Source: Candidatus Heimdallarchaeota archaeon (GTDB lineage: Archaea > Asgardarchaeota > Heimdallarchaeia > JABLTI01). Taken from it: a stretch of DNA of 9,968 nt. The stretch spans positions 1 to 9,968 of the forward strand of contig JAUVZH010000061.1 of the NCBI GenBank assembly GCA_030602675.1, read 5' to 3'. Both the position numbers and the translations under genes were made by a program. The notes under the pieces were generated by a model. It saw only the letters and a program-made list of their open reading frames with translations, had not been told where the DNA came from and did not search any database. Each line of letters starts with the position of its first letter. Position 1 is the first letter of the stretch. Positions 6,913-9,968 of the stretch are shown here, one piece after another.

Positions 6913-7629
6913 TCATGTTCCTTGTACTTGCGTCGCTTTCCTATCGGGTAAGACCATAAGTATTCCTATAGCAATCATCCAGATTAGCATTAGCGATAAA
7001 TCGATTATTGTGATTACATCAAACACTTGTTTGATTACTCCTTTACTTAGTGTTCCCAATAGTGCAAAACTTAGTACACCAGTGATTATTGCCAATATAT
7101 TGATCCACTTTGGTAAAATTGATTTCTTTAAATCTATAATAGCTAAAATCGCTAATCCTGTAGCTAAAGTCAAAATTGTACCAATTACAATGAAAAAGTC
7201 TTCTAGAGTTCGCAAAGTAAATACAAGAGCCTCAATTGAAGCAATAACAGATAAATCAGTTTCTAAAATATAGCTTGGAGTTATTTGATTGGAAATTATT
7301 AAAGGAATAATGTAAGCTAATGTAAGAAGTACAACACCATGGTAGATTATGGCTGCAGGAATCCATTGCATCGGACCTTCTTTTTTCAACAATTGATAAT
7401 ATCCTAAAATAGCTGGAATTGTGAATAATGATCCTAGGATTCCAAACCATCCATAAGCTGACATAATGTGCCTAACATTAGACCAATCAAGTAAATACTG
7501 CCCAACATCAGCTAATTCTTCTGGCTTTGTTAAATCTGCTATAATCATAAAGATAACTGTTCCAATGTAGCTTACAGCAGCAATGATCGAGCTTATACCA
7601 CATATTCTTATGAACTTCTTGTCAGTCAT
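6913..7629 (-). CDS. Six-helix membrane protein of unknown function (DUF4386-like?)
   Basis: The 238-residue polytopic protein has helices near 8-31, 60-81, 88-112, 143-166, 174-192 and 205-227. It starts MTDKKFIRICGISSIIAAVS, where a charged N-terminus followed by 'R..GI' entering helix 1 recalls DUF4386-type proteins; this is only a resemblance. LFTIPAILGYYQLLKK (68-83) is the segment most like the downstream neighbour. There is no enzyme motif. The ATG has no SD, and a TATA-like ataaataaa lies about 28 bases upstream, so the message is probably leaderless. The stop TGA is followed directly by TAA. It is divergent from the mevalonate operon and 70 bases upstream of its likely paralogue. Confidence 0.72.
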   Translation of the reverse strand: MTDKKFIRICGISSIIAAVSYIGTVIFMIIADLTKPEELADVGQYLLDWSNVRHIMSAYGWFGILGSLFTIPAILGYYQLLKKEGPMQWIPAAIIYHGVVLLTLAYIIPLIISNQITPSYILETDLSVIASIEALVFTLRTLEDFFIVIGTILTLATGLAILAIIDLKKSILPKWINILAIITGVLSFALLGTLSKGVIKQVFDVITIIDLSLMLIWMIAIGILMVLPDRKATQVQGT

Positions 7630-7652
7630 ATCAGATACATGATATCATAGAT

Positions 7653-7661
7653 TTTATTTAT
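7653..7661 (-). promoter_or_regulatory. TATA-like element for the minus-strand six-helix gene
   Basis: On the minus strand cataaataaaatc places ataaataaa about 28 bases before the ATG at 7627-7629, the spacing expected for leaderless archaeal transcription. There is no SD before that ATG, which agrees with this reading. Confidence 0.4.
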
Positions 7662-7711
7662 GTTGTGCTGTTTTACATGCATCTTGTTAGTACTAGGAAT
7701 ACATTTAATTT

Positions 7712-7722
7712 CGTATATAATC
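7712..7722 (+). promoter_or_regulatory. TATA box of the mevalonate operon
   Basis: The element cgtatataatc (tatataat about 7714-7721) lies about 50 bases before the GTG start at 7769, preceded by aatttc. Transcription would begin near 7743-7747 and leave a leader of about 25 bases. The start codon has only a short gggaat directly before it, not a well-spaced SD. Confidence 0.5.
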
Positions 7723-7768
7723 AAAGTGCTTTAGAGGTAAAATAAACTCTACTTATCAACTCGGGAAT

Positions 7769-8761
7769 GTGATTAAAACGAAAGCAACAGCAATTGCCAA
7801 TTCAAACACTGCTTTAGTAAAATATTGGGGAAAACAAGATGAACAACTGATCATTCCTATGAATAATAGTATATCACTAACTGTTGACTCATTGTCTACT
7901 ATAACAACAGTGGATTTTTCTGAAAGTTATGATGAGGATTTGTTTATATTAAACAAAAAAATACAGAATGATACGCCAAAAAAGCGAGTGATGATACACT
8001 TAGACATCATTCGAGAAATAGCTAATGTAAAATTAAATGCACATATTGTTTCTGAAAACAATTTCCCTACAGCTGCTGGATTGGCTTCGTCTGCTTCTGG
8101 TTTTGCAGCACTTACTGCATCAGCATGTAAAGCATTAGGATTAAACAAAACTCCTAAAGAATTATCCATGTTGTCAAGAAGAGGATCAGGCTCTTCCTGC
8201 AGATCATTCTATGGTGGTTATGTAGAATGGATAAAGAATGACGATAATGATGAGTCCTATGCTATTCAGCTTGCTGATGAAAATTATTTTGATATACGTG
8301 ATCTTGTTATTGTTTTTGAGAAGCATGATAGAAAATATACAACTCGAGAAGCTATGAAAATATCCAAAAAAACGAGTCCACTTTATGATGCACGTTTGAA
8401 AATAGTTGAAGATAATTTGGTTAAAGTTAGGAAAGCAATAAAGGAACGTGATTTTACTTTATTAGGACAAACTGCAGAAGCTGATTGTTTGTTAATGCAT
8501 TCTGTAGCTTTAACATCCAATCCGTCATTGCTGTTTTGGACTGCTGAGACTATGGGGATGATAAAATTCGTTCAAGAATTAAGAGAGGGAGGGTTAGAAG
8601 CTTATTATACTATAGACACAGGAGCGAATATGCATATCCTAACAAAACCAGAATTTTCTGAAGAAATTTGTGCTATTCTAAGAAAAATACCATACATAAC
8701 AAATATCATAGAATGTAAACCAGGACCTGGGGTTCAAATTATAAAAGATGATTTATTTTAG
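7769..8761 (+). CDS. mvaD: Diphosphomevalonate (or phosphomevalonate) decarboxylase
   Basis: The 330-residue GHMP-superfamily enzyme catalyses the ATP-dependent decarboxylation step of the mevalonate route, giving isopentenyl diphosphate (or isopentenyl phosphate if the substrate is the monophosphate). Visible motifs are ANSNTALVKYWGK (10-22; substrate Lys18/Lys22 region), the phosphate loop PTAAGLASSASG (100-111), RRGSGSSCRS (137-146) with the conserved Arg, and the catalytic Asp283 in YTIDTGANMH (280-289). The last motif differs from the D-A-G-P-N of well-studied diphosphomevalonate decarboxylases, so substrate choice (5-phosphate or 5-diphosphate) is open. The Asp and Lys argue for a true decarboxylase and not a mevalonate 3-kinase. 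The start is GTG at 7769: the frame is open back to a TAA at 7718 with no other usable start. The stop is two bases before the kinase gene, so they form an operon. Confidence 0.88.
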   Translation: MIKTKATAIANSNTALVKYWGKQDEQLIIPMNNSISLTVDSLSTITTVDFSESYDEDLFILNKKIQNDTPKKRVMIHLDIIREIANVKLNAHIVSENNFPTAAGLASSASGFAALTASACKALGLNKTPKELSMLSRRGSGSSCRSFYGGYVEWIKNDDNDESYAIQLADENYFDIRDLVIVFEKHDRKYTTREAMKISKKTSPLYDARLKIVEDNLVKVRKAIKERDFTLLGQTAEADCLLMHSVALTSNPSLLFWTAETMGMIKFVQELREGGLEAYYTIDTGANMHILTKPEFSEEICAILRKIPYITNIIECKPGPGVQIIKDDLF

Positions 8762-8763
8762 CA

Positions 8764-9729
8764 ATGGAAAATAAGGTTTTCAATATGGAAATTACAAGTA
8801 CTGCTCCTGGAAAACTAATCCTTTTCGGAGAACATGCTAGTAGTAGAGGAAAACCAGCTCTAGTGTTTGCTGTGAATTTAAGGCTACAAGTAAAACTAGC
8901 TTCACTTGATTTACCAAACAAAAATATTCTCTTAACAAGTAAAGAATACCATTTGAAAGGAATAGAGTATCCAACTGATAGACTTAATGTTGTTTCGGAA
9001 ACAATAGCAACTTTTTTGGAAGAAACTAAACAGAGTACTGAATCTTTTGAATTATTAATTGAATCAAACATTGAACCGGGTTTTGGAAGTTCAGCAGCAG
9101 TAATAGTTGCTACTCTTGGTGTACTAAATGAATATTATAATACAAATCTAACTCGAGAGGAATTATTAAAATTAGGCATAAAATCAAATCATGCTGTCAA
9201 AGGATATGGAAGCGGCTTAGATATTGCAGCTTCTCTTTATGGTGGGTTAGTTAAATATCAAGTAAATAAGAAACCTAAATCACTTCCTTTTGATGAATTG
9301 GAATTCGTTATTGGAAGTACATGCACAAAAGTTCCTAGTGGACCAATTGTTAAAGCTGTAAAAGAACTTGAAAAATTAAAGAAAAAGGAAATGCAAATGA
9401 TTTTCAATGAAATTAAAAAAGTAGTTCTTGATGCCGAAAAAGCAATTATAGCTACAGATCTGGAGAGAATTGGTCTTCTCATGAATAAAAATCAAAACTT
9501 GCTTCGTAATCTTAATGTAAGTTCATCAATTCTAGAGGTTATGATTAAAACTGCAATTAGCAATGGAGCTTATGGAGCCAAATTATCAGGTGCAGGAGTA
9601 GGAGACAACATGATTGCATTAATTCCAAAGAACAAAAGAAACCAAATAATCCAATCGTTGAACTTAACAAATGGCAAAGTTTTGCCTGATATTTGCATTG
9701 ATAAAGATGGATTAGTTATCAAGAAGTAA
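8764..9729 (+). CDS. mvk: Mevalonate kinase (GHMP family)
   Basis: The 321-residue kinase would phosphorylate mevalonate at C5 with ATP. GHMP motif 1 is APGKLILFGEH (14-24), motif 2 is PGFGSSAAV (105-113), GSGLDIAASLYGG (149-161) carries the putative catalytic Asp153, and motif 3 is KLSGAGVGD (273-281). The part around GLLMNKNQNLLRNLNVSS (237-254) is strongly like mevalonate kinases. The 'GSGLDIAA.YGG' block resembles phosphomevalonate kinases more than the classical 'GTPSGID', so a phosphomevalonate kinase role is not excluded. The first ATG lies two bases after the decarboxylase stop. A second ATG at 8785 has an SD-like aaggt seven bases upstream and would begin MEITSTAPGK, typical of the family; it may be the true start. 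Co-transcription with the decarboxylase is almost certain. Confidence 0.85.
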   Translation: MENKVFNMEITSTAPGKLILFGEHASSRGKPALVFAVNLRLQVKLASLDLPNKNILLTSKEYHLKGIEYPTDRLNVVSETIATFLEETKQSTESFELLIESNIEPGFGSSAAVIVATLGVLNEYYNTNLTREELLKLGIKSNHAVKGYGSGLDIAASLYGGLVKYQVNKKPKSLPFDELEFVIGSTCTKVPSGPIVKAVKELEKLKKKEMQMIFNEIKKVVLDAEKAIIATDLERIGLLMNKNQNLLRNLNVSSSILEVMIKTAISNGAYGAKLSGAGVGDNMIALIPKNKRNQIIQSLNLTNGKVLPDICIDKDGLVIKK

Positions 9730-9731
9730 TA

Positions 9732-9753
9732 TTCACTTTTACTGAATTTTTTT
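9732..9753 (+). terminator. T-rich terminator after the mevalonate operon
   Basis: A run of seven T (9747-9753) follows the kinase stop by about 17 bases, just after a short weak stem (ttca...tgaa, 9732-9746). A T run downstream of the stop is the usual archaeal termination signal; the stem is too short to matter much. Confidence 0.4.
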
Positions 9754-9856
9754 ATGTATGAGTTTGCGGAGACCATCAGTGTTTTATATTATTCACACAG
9801 ATTAGAAATTGATTATTAATAGTAGGAAAAGCTGTAAGTAAAGGATTGTTGGAAGA

Positions 9857-9968
9857 GTGTCCAGTGATAATGATTTTTGGATCAGTGTAAGCAATTTCAC
9901 AGATATTGGAATTACTCCTCGGGTTCACAGTAAAGATTTTCCTTTAGATAATGTTGAGTTAAACACCA
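9857..9968 (+). CDS. Possible start of a further gene (runs off the right edge)
   Basis: From a GTG at 9857-9859 the frame stays open to the window edge, 37 codons; the previous in-frame stop is a TAA just before 9842. The peptide would start with Met (GTG), then SSDNDFWISVSNFTDIG and later TPRVHSKDFPLDN. It is polar with scattered aromatics, like a cytoplasmic protein, and I do not recognise it. A purine-rich ggaaga touches the GTG, which is too close for a normal SD, while aaagga (9838-9843) is too far. An open stretch this long is unusual but not rare in such AT-rich DNA. It could also be a start further downstream or no gene at all. It does not look like isopentenyl phosphate kinase or HMG-CoA reductase. 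Confidence 0.3.
   Translation, partial: MSSDNDFWISVSNFTDIGITPRVHSKDFPLDNVELNT

Noticed and set aside
7767..7772. ATG directly followed by TGA overlapping the GTG start of the decarboxylase, as a start-stop control element.
   Set aside because: A six-base overlap arises easily by chance and there is no well-placed SD before the ATG.
8739..9071. Minus-strand ORF inside the kinase gene, with similar antisense ORFs within most other genes (for example 1154-1561, 2544-2762, 3466-3696, 6397-6648, 7010-7273, 7927-8169, 9570-9776).
   Set aside because: All lie opposite well-supported genes, show no family signature and have low-complexity composition typical of antisense readout.
1..9968. CRISPR array, insertion sequence, tRNA, rRNA or prophage elements.
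   Set aside because: I saw no regularly spaced repeats, no transposase or integrase motifs, no tRNA-like cloverleaf with a T-arm, and no rRNA blocks on either strand.

Overview
The window is AT-rich (roughly one third G+C by eye) and looks archaeal. The evidence is a mevalonate-pathway gene pair, TATA-box-like elements about 25-30 bases before several starts, a mix of leaderless-looking starts and starts with good Shine-Dalgarno (SD) sites, and three non-ATG starts. The gene mix (stand-alone E2-type acyltransferase, GPH-type transporter, AlkZ-like winged-helix protein, several small polytopic membrane proteins) would fit a mesophilic archaeon such as an Asgard lineage. That placement is an impression from gene content, not a demonstrated assignment.

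Layout. 1-254 (-) is the N-terminal part of an MFS transporter, divergent from a nitroreductase (489-995 +). A DUF998-like membrane protein (1047-1622 +) follows, with an in-frame TGA cutting off what looks like its true N-terminus. Next is a GPH-family sugar/cation symporter (1732-3193 +) broken by a one-base frameshift near 2995. A strong hairpin (3192-3228) separates it from a convergent pair on the minus strand: a lone 2-oxoacid dehydrogenase E2 catalytic domain (3234-4085) and a second DUF998-like membrane protein (4174-4824, TTG start). A winged-helix AlkZ/HTH_42-like protein (4931-6088 +) converges, with a 4-base gap, on two tandem six-helix membrane proteins on the minus strand (6093-6842, TTG start; 6913-7629). 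The right side is a mevalonate operon on the plus strand: diphosphomevalonate/phosphomevalonate decarboxylase (7769-8761, GTG start) and mevalonate kinase (8764-9729), two bases apart. The last 239 bases hold a T-rich terminator-like run and possibly the first 37 codons of another gene.

How the genes fit together. Only the decarboxylase and the GHMP kinase form a clear functional unit, feeding isoprenoid and hence archaeal lipid synthesis. The rest reads as ordinary accessory content: two transporters, a flavin reductase, a CoA-dependent acyltransferase-like protein and four small polytopic membrane proteins of unknown role. I did not find a clear new defence, mobile or RNA-guided system. The points most worth checking are the two gene lesions (1041-1043 and about 2989-2998), which lie within 2 kb of each other, the type of mevalonate decarboxylase, and the apparent loss of the glycosylase motif in the AlkZ-like protein.
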